Shown: positions 39,653 through 48,592 of the stretch, one piece after another
Layout: each line of letters starts with the position of its first letter
How positions within the stretch are numbered: the first letter of the stretch is position 1
Assembly (NCBI RefSeq): GCF_001447385.1
Contig: NZ_LLWQ01000154.1
Coordinates: 1 to 64,000 of the forward strand
DNA: 64,000 nucleotides
DNA from: Paracoccus sp. MKU1
GTDB taxonomy: Bacteria > Pseudomonadota > Alphaproteobacteria > Rhodobacterales > Rhodobacteraceae
Direction: 5' to 3'
Translations under genes and position numbers: made by a program
The notes under the pieces: model-generated
Database searches by the model: none
Told to the model about the DNA's origin: nothing
The model's input: only the letters and a program-made list of their open reading frames with translations

Positions 39653-40954
39653 TCATGCCACAGGCGGCCGGCCGGGGGAATCCCCCGATGCGCCGCGCAG
39701 GATGTCATCGAGCACCAGGGCCATGACGCGGGCGGAATCCTGCATATCCTGCACGCCGACCCATTCGTCGGGCTGATGCGCCAGATCCAGCACGCCGGGG
39801 CCGTAGGCGATGCAGTTCTTCAGCTTGCCGATGCGGTCGATATGTTTCTGGTCATAGGTGCCGGGGCTGACCACATAGCCGGCCTCGCGGCCCAGCACCC
39901 GCTGGATGGCGGCGGCGGTCGAGCGCACCACCGGGGCCTCGCGGTCGGTCATGCTGGGGATCACCTCGAACAGGTCGCGGATCTCATAGGAGAAGCTGGG
40001 CCTTTGCGCCTTGACCTTTTCCAGGAGCGCGGTGATCTCGCGCTTCACTTCCGACAGTTCCTCCTCGATCAGGAAGCGGCGGTCGATGGTGATGCGGCAG
40101 CGGTCGGCGACGCAGGGCGCGGGCAGGCCGGTGAAGTCCGGGCCGAGATCCGGCTCGCCGCCATGGATCGAGTTGATGTTCAGCGTCGAGTTCCGCGCGC
40201 CCTCGGGGATCACCGGCATCTGGGTCCGCTTGGTCATCAGCAGCGGGAACAGCGTGCGCTCCATCTCGTCGAGCACCGCGCCCATGTGGCGGATGGCGCT
40301 GTCGCCCAGGAAGGGCATCGAGCCATGGGCGATGCGGCCATGCGTCTCGATCTCGGCCCACCAGACGCCGCGATGGCCCAGGCAGATGCGGTCCTTGTGC
40401 AGGGGCTCGGGGATGATGACATGGCCGACATGGGCGAAGGCGCCCTGTTCGGCAAGATAGGCCACGCCGCCGAAGCCGCCCGATTCCTCGTCCGCGGTGG
40501 CGCTGATCTCGATCTGGCCGGGATGGTCGGGGTAAAGCGCGACGAAAGCCTCGGCCGCGATGATGCTGGCGGCCAGCCCGCCCTTCATGTCGCAGGCGCC
40601 GCGGCCATAGATGCGGCCACCCTCCAGTTCGGCCGCGAAGGGATCGCGGCTCCAGCCATGGCCGACCTCGACCACGTCGTGATGGCTGTTGAAATGCACG
40701 CATTCGCCGGGCGGGCCGCCGCGATGGCGGGCGACCAGGTTCCAGCGCGGAAAGGCCTCGCTGTCGCCGGGTGCGCCATGGGCGCGGATCAGCTCGCAGG
40801 CCCAGCCCTGCGGCGTCAGCCGCGCCTGCAGGTATTCGCAGATCTCGCGATAGTGGCGGCCCGGCGGGTTCAGCGTCGGAATGCGGATCAGATCCTGCGT
40901 CAGGCGGATCAGATCGTCGCGGCGGTTTTCGATCTCGAGGGCAAGGGCGTCCAT
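39653..40954 (-). CDS. M20 family deacylase (ArgE/DapE-like)
   Basis: A 433-residue zinc peptidase-family hydrolase. Metal ligands are in HFNSHHDVVEVG, YGRGACDMKGGLAAS and ISATADEESGGFGGVAYLAE, where the glutamate pair includes the general base. A dimerisation domain occupies about residues 200-320. Closest functional names are acetylornithine deacetylase or succinyl-diaminopimelate desuccinylase, but chain length and residues suit the broader ArgE/DapE deacylase group with undefined substrate. It lies 24 bases upstream of the ftsB-like gene on the same strand. Confidence 0.88.
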   Translation of the reverse strand: MDALALEIENRRDDLIRLTQDLIRIPTLNPPGRHYREICEYLQARLTPQGWACELIRAHGAPGDSEAFPRWNLVARHRGGPPGECVHFNSHHDVVEVGHGWSRDPFAAELEGGRIYGRGACDMKGGLAASIIAAEAFVALYPDHPGQIEISATADEESGGFGGVAYLAEQGAFAHVGHVIIPEPLHKDRICLGHRGVWWAEIETHGRIAHGSMPFLGDSAIRHMGAVLDEMERTLFPLLMTKRTQMPVIPEGARNSTLNINSIHGGEPDLGPDFTGLPAPCVADRCRITIDRRFLIEEELSEVKREITALLEKVKAQRPSFSYEIRDLFEVIPSMTDREAPVVRSTAAAIQRVLGREAGYVVSPGTYDQKHIDRIGKLKNCIAYGPGVLDLAHQPDEWVGVQDMQDSARVMALVLDDILRGASGDSPGRPPVA

Positions 40955-41058
40955 GGCGCAAGGCTAGGCCGGGCGCGGCGGCGCGGCAATGGGGTCATTG
41001 ACAGTCGCGGCGCGGGGGCCTTCCATGGGGCAGGCTTTTCGCAACCAGGGTCGGCCCG

Positions 41059-41340
41059 ATGATCGCCTTTCTTCGCCTGATCGGCATGGTCCTGATCGTC
41101 GAGCTGATCTTTTACGCGCTGATCTGGGTCTATATCCGCAGCCTGCGCCGGGAAGAGCTTGAAAAGGAATGGGATCGCCGCCATCCCGAGCGCGCGGGCC
41201 CGTCCCTGGAACGCGCCGAGTTCGTGCGGCGTTCGATGGTGGGTTTCAGCAGGACCCTGCGGGCGCGGCTCGTCGGGCTGGTGCTGGTGCTGCCGGTGGT
41301 CGCGATCATCGTGATCATCGTGATCGTGAACTACAATTGA
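41059..41340 (+). CDS. Small membrane protein
   Basis: A 93-residue protein with two hydrophobic segments, at residues 4-26 (FLRLIGMVLIVELIFYALIW) and at the C-terminus (LVGLVLVLPVVAIIVIIVIV), joined by a highly charged 40-residue loop. The family is not recognised beyond its recurrence beside DUF1523 genes in Rhodobacterales, which I recall but cannot verify here. It ends 10 bases before the DUF1523 gene and is very likely in its operon. Confidence 0.75.
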   Translation: MIAFLRLIGMVLIVELIFYALIWVYIRSLRREELEKEWDRRHPERAGPSLERAEFVRRSMVGFSRTLRARLVGLVLVLPVVAIIVIIVIVNYN

Positions 41341-41350
41341 GGGGGCGCCG

Positions 41351-42010
41351 ATGCGCTGGTTCCTGACCGTCCTTGGGGTGATCTTCGGGATCGTGGTCTT
41401 TCTGTTCCTGGACTACACGCTGCCCTCGAAGCAGACGGTCCGCATCACCAACACCTATAACCGGCTGACGGATATCGGCGCGAATGCCTTCTTCTATGCC
41501 TCGCCCGATACCGGCACGGTGCAGAACGCCCAGGGCCAGCGCGACGTGCGTTTCATCGACACGGTGCGTCCGAACGGCAAGCCCTATGTCTATCGCAACG
41601 AGGATACCGGCTGGATCTGGCCGCCCTATTTCAAATACGACAGCTCGAACCTGCATGCGCAGGCGACCGATCTGCGCTCGACCGCGGCCAGCCCGCAATG
41701 GGTCAGCGTGACCTCATACGGCTGGCGCATCGCCTGGCTCTCGGTCTATCCCAACGCCATCTCGATCAAGCCGGTGGCGGGGCCGGAGGTGCGGCCGTTC
41801 AACTGGGCGGCGCAGATCATCCTGCTGATCCTGGGGGCGCTCTTGTTCCTGATCTGGCGGATGTGGAACCAGTTCCGCGAGCGCACCATCGACCCCGCCG
41901 TGCGTTCCGCCGACGAGGCATGGGACCGGCTGGACGCCCGGGCGGACGCGGCCCGCGACCGGGCGCGCGGGCGCATGCGGCGCTGGTGGGACGGGCTGCG
42001 GGGGCGCTGA
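41351..42010 (+). CDS. DUF1523 family membrane protein
   Basis: A 219-residue protein with two helices: residues 3-22 (WFLTVLGVIFGIVVFLFLDY) and about 155-175 (IILLILGALLFLIWRMWNQF), leaving a periplasmic domain of about 130 residues between them. That domain has DVRFIDTVRPNGKPYVYRNE and WVSVTSYGWRIAWLSVYPNA, typical of DUF1523. The role is unknown. The cytoplasmic tail is arginine-rich. It lies between the small membrane protein and deoC on the same strand. Confidence 0.85.
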   Translation: MRWFLTVLGVIFGIVVFLFLDYTLPSKQTVRITNTYNRLTDIGANAFFYASPDTGTVQNAQGQRDVRFIDTVRPNGKPYVYRNEDTGWIWPPYFKYDSSNLHAQATDLRSTAASPQWVSVTSYGWRIAWLSVYPNAISIKPVAGPEVRPFNWAAQIILLILGALLFLIWRMWNQFRERTIDPAVRSADEAWDRLDARADAARDRARGRMRRWWDGLRGR

Positions 42011-42013
42011 GCG

Positions 42014-42958
42014 ATGGAGCGCAAGAACCCCGGCACCGACTTCCGCCTCGACTGGTTCGAGAACATCCAGGTCAACACCCCGGCAGCCGAGCGCCGCGCC
42101 GCCAGCCTGGCCGCACGCCGCAGCCTGAAAAAGGAATGGCAGGCGGCCTGGCTGCTGAACGCGGTGCGCTGCATCGACCTGACCACGCTGTCGGGCGACG
42201 ACACGCCGGACCGGGTGGCGCGGCTTTGCGCCAAGGCGCGCCAGCCGGTCGATGCCGGCCAGCTTGCCGCGCTGGGGGTCGATCACCTGACCACCGGCGC
42301 GGTCTGCGTCTATCCGACCATGGTGGCGGCGGCGAAGCGGGCGCTGCGGGGAACGGCGATCCCCGTCGCCTCGGTCGCGACCGGCTTTCCCGCCGGGCTG
42401 ATGCCGCTGGACCTGCGGCTGGCCGAGATCCGCTATGCGCTGGACCAGGGCGCGGACGAGATCGACATCGTGATCTCGCGCGCGCTGGTGCTGCGCGGCG
42501 AATGGGCGGCGCTTTACGACGAGATCTGCGAGATGCGCGAGGCCTGCGGTTCGGCGCGGATGAAGGCGATCCTGGCGACGGGCGAGCTGAAGACCCTGTC
42601 CAATGTCGCCAAGGCCAGCCATGTCGCCATGCAGGCCGGCGCCGATTTCATCAAGACCTCGACCGGGAAGGAGCCGGTGAACGCCACCTTGCCGGTGTCG
42701 CTGGTCATGCTGCGCGCGATCCGCGACTATCGCCACCAGACCGGCTTTGCCGTGGGCTTCAAGCCGGCCGGCGGGTTGCGGACGGCCAAGGACGCGCTGA
42801 ACTGGCAGGTGCTGATGGCCGAGGAGCTGGGCCGCGACTGGCTGCGGCCGGATCTGTTCCGCATCGGCGCCAGTTCGCTGCTGGCCGATATCGAGCGGCA
42901 GATTTCCCATCACGTCACCGGGCGCTACGCTGCCGCCCATCGTCTGGCCGCGGGGTGA
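42014..42958 (+). CDS. deoC: Deoxyribose-phosphate aldolase
   Basis: DeoC splits 2-deoxyribose-5-phosphate into glyceraldehyde-3-phosphate and acetaldehyde. The 314-residue protein has the class I aldolase barrel, with the Schiff-base lysine in GADFIKTSTGKEPVNATL and a second active-site lysine in VGFKPAGGLRT. It is longer than the E. coli enzyme by an N-terminal extension of about 50 residues. It is followed after two bases by the aldehyde dehydrogenase gene, a logical partner for the acetaldehyde product. Confidence 0.95.
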   Translation: MERKNPGTDFRLDWFENIQVNTPAAERRAASLAARRSLKKEWQAAWLLNAVRCIDLTTLSGDDTPDRVARLCAKARQPVDAGQLAALGVDHLTTGAVCVYPTMVAAAKRALRGTAIPVASVATGFPAGLMPLDLRLAEIRYALDQGADEIDIVISRALVLRGEWAALYDEICEMREACGSARMKAILATGELKTLSNVAKASHVAMQAGADFIKTSTGKEPVNATLPVSLVMLRAIRDYRHQTGFAVGFKPAGGLRTAKDALNWQVLMAEELGRDWLRPDLFRIGASSLLADIERQISHHVTGRYAAAHRLAAG

Positions 42959-42960
42959 AC

Positions 42961-45279
42961 ATGCCGAAGGTAAGCGAGATCATGGAAAGCATGGAATACG
43001 GCCCCGCGCCCGAGGATGCCTCTGCCGTCCGCGACTGGCTGCGCGAACGCGGCCGCTTCGGCCATTTCATCGCCGGGCGCTTTACCCGGCCGGGCGAGAC
43101 CTTCGCCAGCCGCGATCCCTCGACCGGCGAGGAACTGGCGCAGGTCACGCAGGGCACCCCCCGCGACGTGATGAAGGCGGTGCGCGCCGCGCGCCGGGCG
43201 CAGCGCGGCTGGGGCGCCATGCCCGGCCACGACCGGGCGCGCTTTCTCTACGCCATCGCCCGGACCATCCAGAAGCGCGAGCGGTTCCTGGCGGTGCTGG
43301 AGAGTCTGGACAACGGCAAGCCGATCCGCGAAAGCCGCGACATCGACGTGCCGCTGGTGGTGCGGCATTTCTACCACCATGCCGGCTGGGCCGAACTGGC
43401 CGAGACCGAGTTTCCCGGCCACGGCCCCCTGGGCGTCTGCGGCCAGGTCATCCCCTGGAACTTTCCGCTGCTGATGCTGGCCTGGAAGGTGGCGCCGGCG
43501 CTGGCCGCCGGCAATACCGTGGTGCTGAAGCCTGCCGAATACACGCCGCTGACCGCACTGGCCTTTGCCGAGATCTGCGCCCATGTCGGCCTGCCCGCCG
43601 GGGTGGTCAACATCGTCACCGGCGACGGCGAGACCGGTGCGGCGTTGGTCGGGGCCCCGGTGGACAAGATCGCCTTCACGGGTTCCACCGAGGTCGGGCG
43701 CGGCATCGCCCGCGCCGTCGCCGGCTCGGGCAAGCGGTTGACGCTGGAACTGGGCGGCAAGTCGCCCTTCGTGGTCATGGAAGATGCCGACCTGGACGCC
43801 GCGGTCGAGGGCGTGGTTGATTCGATCTGGTTCAACCAGGGCGAGGTCTGCTGCGCCGGCTCGCGCATCCTGGTCGCCGAATCGGTCGCCGCGCGGTTCG
43901 AGGCGCTGCTGCGGGCGCGGATGGAGAAGCTGCGGCTCGGCGCGCCGCTCGACAAGTCAACCGATGTCGGCGCCATCGTCGATCCCGTGCAAAAGGACCG
44001 CATCCTGCGGCTGATCGACCGGGCCACCGCCGCCGGGGCGGAACTGGTCGGCGGCGCGGCGGCGCCGGGCTGCTTCATCGCGCCGGGTTACCTGAAGAAT
44101 ATCGCGCCCGCCAATCCCGGCATGATCGAGGAAATCTTCGGTCCCATCGCCACGCTTTCGACCTTCCGCACCCCGGACGAGGCGGCGGACCTGGCGAACA
44201 ATACCCGCTATGGCCTTGCGGCCTCGGTGTGGTCGGAAAGCGCCACGGTGGCGACGGATCTTGCCGCGCGGATCAAGGCCGGCGTGGTCTGGGTGAACTG
44301 CGCGAACCTGTTTGACGCGGCCGCACCCTTTGGCGGCATGCGCGATTCGGGCTATGGCCGCGAGGGCGGGCGCGAGGGGATGCTGGACTATCTCGCCGCT
44401 CCGCTCGCCCCGCAGCGCGATCCGGTGCCGTCCGAAATCGTCCCGGCCGAGGGCTCGGGGATCGACCGCACGGTCAAGCTCTATATCGGCGGCGCGCAGA
44501 AGCGCCCGGATGGCGGCGCCAGCTACCTCGCGCAGGACGAGCTGGTGCCGCTGGGCAATCGCAAGGACATCCGCAACGCGGTCGAGGCCGCGCAATCGGC
44601 GCTCGCGAAATGGCAGGGCCTGGGCGGCCATGGCAGGGCGCAGGTGCTGTATTTCCTGGCCGAGAACCTGGCGCAGCGCCGCGCGGAATTCGCCGGCTTC
44701 GCCAGTCCGTCCGAGGTCGATGCCGCCATCCGCCGCTGCTTCTTCTATGCCGGTTTCGCCGACAAATACGACGGCGCGACGGTCTCGGCCAAGCCCGGCC
44801 ACCTGTGCCATGTCCAACCCGAACCGCATGGCGTCATGGGGCTGGTCGCGCCCACGGCCGCGCCTCTGGCAGGCTTCATGGCGCTGGTGCTGCCGGCCAT
44901 CGCCATGGGCAATGCCGTGGTGGCGATCCCGTCGCAGGACCGGCCGATGGCGGCGCTGACGCTGGCGCAGGTCCTGGCCTGTTCGGACGTGCCGGGCGGC
45001 GTGGTCAACATCGTCACCGGCCCGCGCGACGATCTGGGCCGCACGTTGGCCGCGCATGACGGCGTCTCGGCGATCTGGCATGCCGGGCAGGGCGAGGGGC
45101 TGGCCGAGGTGCAGCGCGCCGCTGCCGAAACCCTGATCCCGGTCTGGACCCCCGCGTCGCGCGACTGGAGCGGTCCGCAGGCGCAGGGCCGCGAATTCCT
45201 GCGCGCGGCCTGCCGCACCAAGACCATCTGGTTGCCCTATGGCGCGCTTCCCGCCGGCACCGGCAGCGCGGCCTATTAG
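42961..45279 (+). CDS. Tandem-domain aldehyde dehydrogenase (ALDH16 type)
   Basis: A 772-residue protein with two ALDH modules. The first (about residues 30-490) is complete: NAD-site motif VCGQVIPWNFPLLMLAWK, the general base in LTLELGGKSPFVVMED, and the catalytic cysteine in NQGEVCCAGSRILV. The second (about 500-772) keeps the NAD-fold pattern GVMGLVAPTAAPLAGFMALV but lacks both catalytic cysteine and glutamate. This architecture is that of ALDH16. The gene follows deoC by two bases, so acetaldehyde from deoxyribose catabolism is a plausible substrate; that is an inference. The ATG at 42961 is the first sensible start. Confidence 0.9.
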   Translation: MPKVSEIMESMEYGPAPEDASAVRDWLRERGRFGHFIAGRFTRPGETFASRDPSTGEELAQVTQGTPRDVMKAVRAARRAQRGWGAMPGHDRARFLYAIARTIQKRERFLAVLESLDNGKPIRESRDIDVPLVVRHFYHHAGWAELAETEFPGHGPLGVCGQVIPWNFPLLMLAWKVAPALAAGNTVVLKPAEYTPLTALAFAEICAHVGLPAGVVNIVTGDGETGAALVGAPVDKIAFTGSTEVGRGIARAVAGSGKRLTLELGGKSPFVVMEDADLDAAVEGVVDSIWFNQGEVCCAGSRILVAESVAARFEALLRARMEKLRLGAPLDKSTDVGAIVDPVQKDRILRLIDRATAAGAELVGGAAAPGCFIAPGYLKNIAPANPGMIEEIFGPIATLSTFRTPDEAADLANNTRYGLAASVWSESATVATDLAARIKAGVVWVNCANLFDAAAPFGGMRDSGYGREGGREGMLDYLAAPLAPQRDPVPSEIVPAEGSGIDRTVKLYIGGAQKRPDGGASYLAQDELVPLGNRKDIRNAVEAAQSALAKWQGLGGHGRAQVLYFLAENLAQRRAEFAGFASPSEVDAAIRRCFFYAGFADKYDGATVSAKPGHLCHVQPEPHGVMGLVAPTAAPLAGFMALVLPAIAMGNAVVAIPSQDRPMAALTLAQVLACSDVPGGVVNIVTGPRDDLGRTLAAHDGVSAIWHAGQGEGLAEVQRAAAETLIPVWTPASRDWSGPQAQGREFLRAACRTKTIWLPYGALPAGTGSAAY

Positions 45280-45368
45280 CGGCGCTGGCCCGGTCGCGGA
45301 CGGTGCATGGCGTTGTCATCACGGCGCCCGGTGGGTACAATCAGCCCGCCTCAGCATCGGAATCGCGC

Positions 45369-45998
45369 ATGTATATCCCCCCGCATTTCCACGAGATCGA
45401 CCCCAGGGAGATCGCTGCGCTCATCGAGGCCGCGCCTCTGGCCTGCATCGTGGCGCAGACCTCCGAAGGGCTGATCGCCAACCATGTCCCGCTGCTGGCC
45501 GGCCCGGATGGCACGCTGATCGGCCATGTGGCGCTGGCCAACGACATGCACCGGCTGATCGCCGAGGAGCAGGAGGTGCTGGCGATCTTTCGCGGCGAGG
45601 ACGGCTATGTCTCGCCCAATTTCTACCCGAGCAAGCCCGAGCATCACCGGCATGTCCCGACCTGGAACTATCGGGTGGTGCATGTCTATGGCAGCATCAG
45701 CTTTCAGCATGACGAGCGGGCCAAGCGTGCCGCGGTCGGCCTGCTGACCCGCAGCCACGAGCGGCGGCTGAACGGCGCCGGGGCTTGGCGCATGGCCGAT
45801 GCGCCGGCCGATTACATGGAGCAGATGCTGGGCGGCATCGTCGCCTTTCGGATCGCGATGCGCCGGACGCTGGCCAAGTCGAAGCTGAGCCAGAACCGCG
45901 AGACCCGCAACTATCTGGGCGCCATTGCGGGGCTGCGGGCCAGCGGGCAAGAGGCGATTGCCGAGCAGATGGTCAAGCGCCTGCCCAGCGACGGCTAG
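45369..45998 (+). CDS. FMN-binding PaiB-like protein
   Basis: A 209-residue protein of the PaiB family (PF04299, FMN-binding split barrel). It starts MYIPPHFHEIDPREIAALIE and contains the family signatures LIGHVALANDMHRL, YVSPNFYPSKPEHHRHVPTW and NYRVVHVYGSISF. PaiB was named a negative regulator of sporulation and protease genes in Bacillus, but most homologues are uncharacterised and may be FMN-dependent enzymes. The ATG at 45369 is preferred over an upstream extension. It stands alone between the ALDH gene and a GC-rich gap. Confidence 0.9.
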   Translation: MYIPPHFHEIDPREIAALIEAAPLACIVAQTSEGLIANHVPLLAGPDGTLIGHVALANDMHRLIAEEQEVLAIFRGEDGYVSPNFYPSKPEHHRHVPTWNYRVVHVYGSISFQHDERAKRAAVGLLTRSHERRLNGAGAWRMADAPADYMEQMLGGIVAFRIAMRRTLAKSKLSQNRETRNYLGAIAGLRASGQEAIAEQMVKRLPSDG

Positions 45999-46225
45999 CC
46001 GAGAGCCGGCTGAGCCGCCTTGCCGGCCCGGCCTTAGCCGGCGCGCAGGCGACGGAGCCGCCCGGCCGATTTCGCCCGGGGCCGATCTGGTCCGGCTTGC
46101 CGGCGCGGCTGGCCGTCCGGCATCGGCGCTGCGGCAGCCCGAGCCAGCCGGATAACAGGCCCTTCCCGGGCAGGGCGGCGAGTCGCCCGGGCTTGGGCCA
46201 TGAAGGCCCGTTCGCGCCGCCCCTG

Positions 46226-46981
46226 TCAGGCGGGGCGCAGCCAGCGCAGCCCGGCCTCGGTCGAGCTGCGGGGGGTGTATTCCGCGCCCACCCAACCGCG
46301 ATAGCCGGCAATGTCGATGGCGCGGAACAGCCCGGCCAGGTCGATGTCGCCCTGCCGCGGCTCGTGCCGGCTGGGCCAGTCGGCGATCTGGACATGCCGC
46401 ACCCGCCCGGCATGGCGCTGCCAGACCGCCAGCGCATCGCCATGGATCATCTGCGCGTGATAGACGTCGAATTGCAGCCCCAGGTTCGGGGCGTCGACCT
46501 CCTCGACGATCTCGGCCGCGAGGTCGAAACTGTCGAGGAAATATCCCGGCATGTCCGCGTGGTTCATCGGCTCGATGGTCAGGCTGGTCTGCGGCGCGCG
46601 CTGACCGGCCCAGCGGAGGTTCTCGACAAAGGTGCGTCGCGCCAGCCCGCCGCTGGCCTTGCCGGCCATCACATGCAGATGCCGAACCCCCAGCGCCCGG
46701 GCAAAGCGCAGCGCGCGGTCGAAGTCGCTGCGAAAGCGCGATTCGTTGCCCGGCTCGGCGGCAAAGCCGCGCGGGCCGCCGGCCCAGTTCGGCGGCGGCG
46801 TGTTCATCAGCACGAACTCTACCCTCGCAGCCTGCGCGGCCTGCACCAGCTCCTTGACCGCAAGGTCATAGGGAAACAGGATCTCGACCCCGTCGAAACC
46901 CGCGCGCCTTGCCGCGGCGAAGCGTTGCAGCATGGGCAGTTCGGTGAACAGATAGGTCAGGTTGGCGGCGAATTGCGCCAT
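46226..46981 (-). CDS. hyi: Hydroxypyruvate isomerase-like TIM barrel
   Basis: A 251-residue xylose-isomerase-type TIM barrel. It starts MAQFAANLTYLFTELPMLQR, the usual Hyi N-terminus. Catalytic glutamates lie in SLTIEPMNHADMPGYFL and GWVGAEYTPRSST, with metal ligands in LGLQFDVYHAQMIHGDALAV and HVQIADWPSRHEPRQGDID. Hyi isomerises hydroxypyruvate and tartronate semialdehyde in glyoxylate metabolism; some homologues act on erythrulose-type sugars, so the exact substrate is open. It begins two bases after the DUF1285 gene ends. Confidence 0.85.
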   Translation of the reverse strand: MAQFAANLTYLFTELPMLQRFAAARRAGFDGVEILFPYDLAVKELVQAAQAARVEFVLMNTPPPNWAGGPRGFAAEPGNESRFRSDFDRALRFARALGVRHLHVMAGKASGGLARRTFVENLRWAGQRAPQTSLTIEPMNHADMPGYFLDSFDLAAEIVEEVDAPNLGLQFDVYHAQMIHGDALAVWQRHAGRVRHVQIADWPSRHEPRQGDIDLAGLFRAIDIAGYRGWVGAEYTPRSSTEAGLRWLRPA

Positions 46982-46983
46982 GG

Positions 46984-47529
46984 TCAGGGCTCCAGAGGAA
47001 AGGCCGTCCCTCCCGATCGCACTTCCATACGCCCGTTTTCGCCGGGCATAGCCGCATCGGCCAGTCGGTAGAATGTCTTGCGGTCGATCAGCGCCCAAAG
47101 ACCGCGGCGGATATGGACATAGGGACGGGGTTCCTCGGCCGTCCCGCGCAGCTCGATCGCATGCTCGGGGCCGGCCGTCACCCGGTCGCCGACATTGGTG
47201 GTGAAGGCGATGTCCTGGCCGATTTCGGCATCGACGGCGATGAAGGGCGCATCGACCACGCGGATGCCGACCTTTTCGACCGGGGTGACCAGGAAGTAAT
47301 CCTCCCCCTCGCGCTTCAGGATCGAGGCGAACAGCCGCACCATCTCGGGCCGGCCGATGGGCGTGCCGTTGTAGAACCAGCTGCCGTCGGCGCGGATCTC
47401 CATGTCCAGATCGCCGCAGAAGGGCGGGTTCCACAGATGCACCGGCGGCGGCCCCTTTTTCGAGGCGCGGCTGGCCGCGGCGGCGATTCCGGTCGCATCG
47501 CTCACGGCATTGTCAGTCTTTTCCACCAT
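46984..47529 (-). CDS. DUF1285 family protein
   Basis: A 181-residue soluble protein with the DUF1285 pattern: PPVHLWNPPFCGDLDMEIRA, DGSWFYNGTPIGRPEMVRLF, REGEDYFLVTPVEKVGI and RRGLWALIDRKTFYRLADAA. The structure of this family is known but not the function. It lies divergent from the moxR gene with about 60 bases between starts, an arrangement frequent in alphaproteobacteria, so a link to the MoxR operon is possible. Confidence 0.9.
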   Translation of the reverse strand: MVEKTDNAVSDATGIAAAASRASKKGPPPVHLWNPPFCGDLDMEIRADGSWFYNGTPIGRPEMVRLFASILKREGEDYFLVTPVEKVGIRVVDAPFIAVDAEIGQDIAFTTNVGDRVTAGPEHAIELRGTAEEPRPYVHIRRGLWALIDRKTFYRLADAAMPGENGRMEVRSGGTAFPLEP

Positions 47530-47590
47530 TCCCTGTGGACCCCGTCACCCCTGCCTTTATGTTGTCCTAGAACAGAAACGGGGCATTGTC

Positions 47591-48592
47591 ATGGCCGAGA
47601 ATGAGAAACTGGTTTCCGAAGTCCTGACGCTGACCGACCGCCTCGCGCAGGCCCGCGCCAGCGTCGAGCACCGCTTCGTCGGCCAGCATGCCGTGGTCGA
47701 GCAGGTTCTGGCGGCGATCCTGTCGGGGGGGCATGCGCTGCTGGTCGGCCAGCCGGGCCTGGGCAAGACCATGCTGGTCGATACGCTGGCCACCGTGCTG
47801 GGCCTTGATACCGCGCGCATCCAGTTCACCCCCGACCTGATGCCGGCCGACATCCTGGGCTCCGAGGTGCTGGACATCCGGTCCGACGGCACCCGCGCCT
47901 TCCGCTTCATCGAGGGGCCGGTCTTTACCCAGCTCTTGATGGCCGACGAGATCAACCGGGCCAGCCCCCGCACGCAATCCGCGCTGCTCCAGGCCATGCA
48001 GGAGGGCGAGGTCACCATCGGCGGCGAGCATCGGCCGCTGGGCCGGCCCTTCCACGTGCTGGCGACCCAGAACCCGATCGAGCAGGAGGGTACCTATCCG
48101 CTGCCCGAGGCGCAGCTCGACCGTTTCCTGTTGCAGATCGACGTGGACTATCCCGACCGCGACACCGAACGCGCCATCCTGCTGGCGACGACCGGGGTCG
48201 AGCAGGGCCGCGCCCATGCGGTCTTCGACGCGGCGGGGCTGGTCGCGGCGCAGGCGCTGATCCGGCGCATGCCGGTGGGCGAGACGGTGCTGAACGCCAT
48301 CCTCGACCTGGTGCGCGCGGCCCGTCCCGGCGCGCCCGAGGCGCCGGGCTGGATGGCCGACACGCTGGTCTGGGGGCCGGGGCCGCGCGCCGCGCAGGCG
48401 CTGACGCTGGTCACCCGCGCCCGCGCGGCGCTGAACGGCCGCTTTGCGCCGACACTCGACGATGTCGAGGCCATGGCCGCCCCGGTGCTGCGCCACCGCA
48501 TGGCGCTGAGCTTTGCCGCCCGCGCCCGGGGCGAGACCATCGAGGGCGTGATCGCGCGCCTGCTCGACGACCGGATGCGGGCGGCGGCGTGA
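47591..48592 (+). CDS. MoxR family AAA+ ATPase
   Basis: A 333-residue AAA+ ATPase. Walker A is LLVGQPGLGKTMLVDTLA, Walker B is LLMADEINRASPRTQSALLQ, and sensor residues follow in LATQNPIEQEGTYPLPEAQL. MoxR ATPases act as chaperones that mature or activate partner complexes, usually with VWA-domain or DUF58 proteins encoded next to them. This is the first gene of a five-gene run; its TGA overlaps the GTG of the DUF58 gene. Confidence 0.93.
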   Translation: MAENEKLVSEVLTLTDRLAQARASVEHRFVGQHAVVEQVLAAILSGGHALLVGQPGLGKTMLVDTLATVLGLDTARIQFTPDLMPADILGSEVLDIRSDGTRAFRFIEGPVFTQLLMADEINRASPRTQSALLQAMQEGEVTIGGEHRPLGRPFHVLATQNPIEQEGTYPLPEAQLDRFLLQIDVDYPDRDTERAILLATTGVEQGRAHAVFDAAGLVAAQALIRRMPVGETVLNAILDLVRAARPGAPEAPGWMADTLVWGPGPRAAQALTLVTRARAALNGRFAPTLDDVEAMAAPVLRHRMALSFAARARGETIEGVIARLLDDRMRAAA

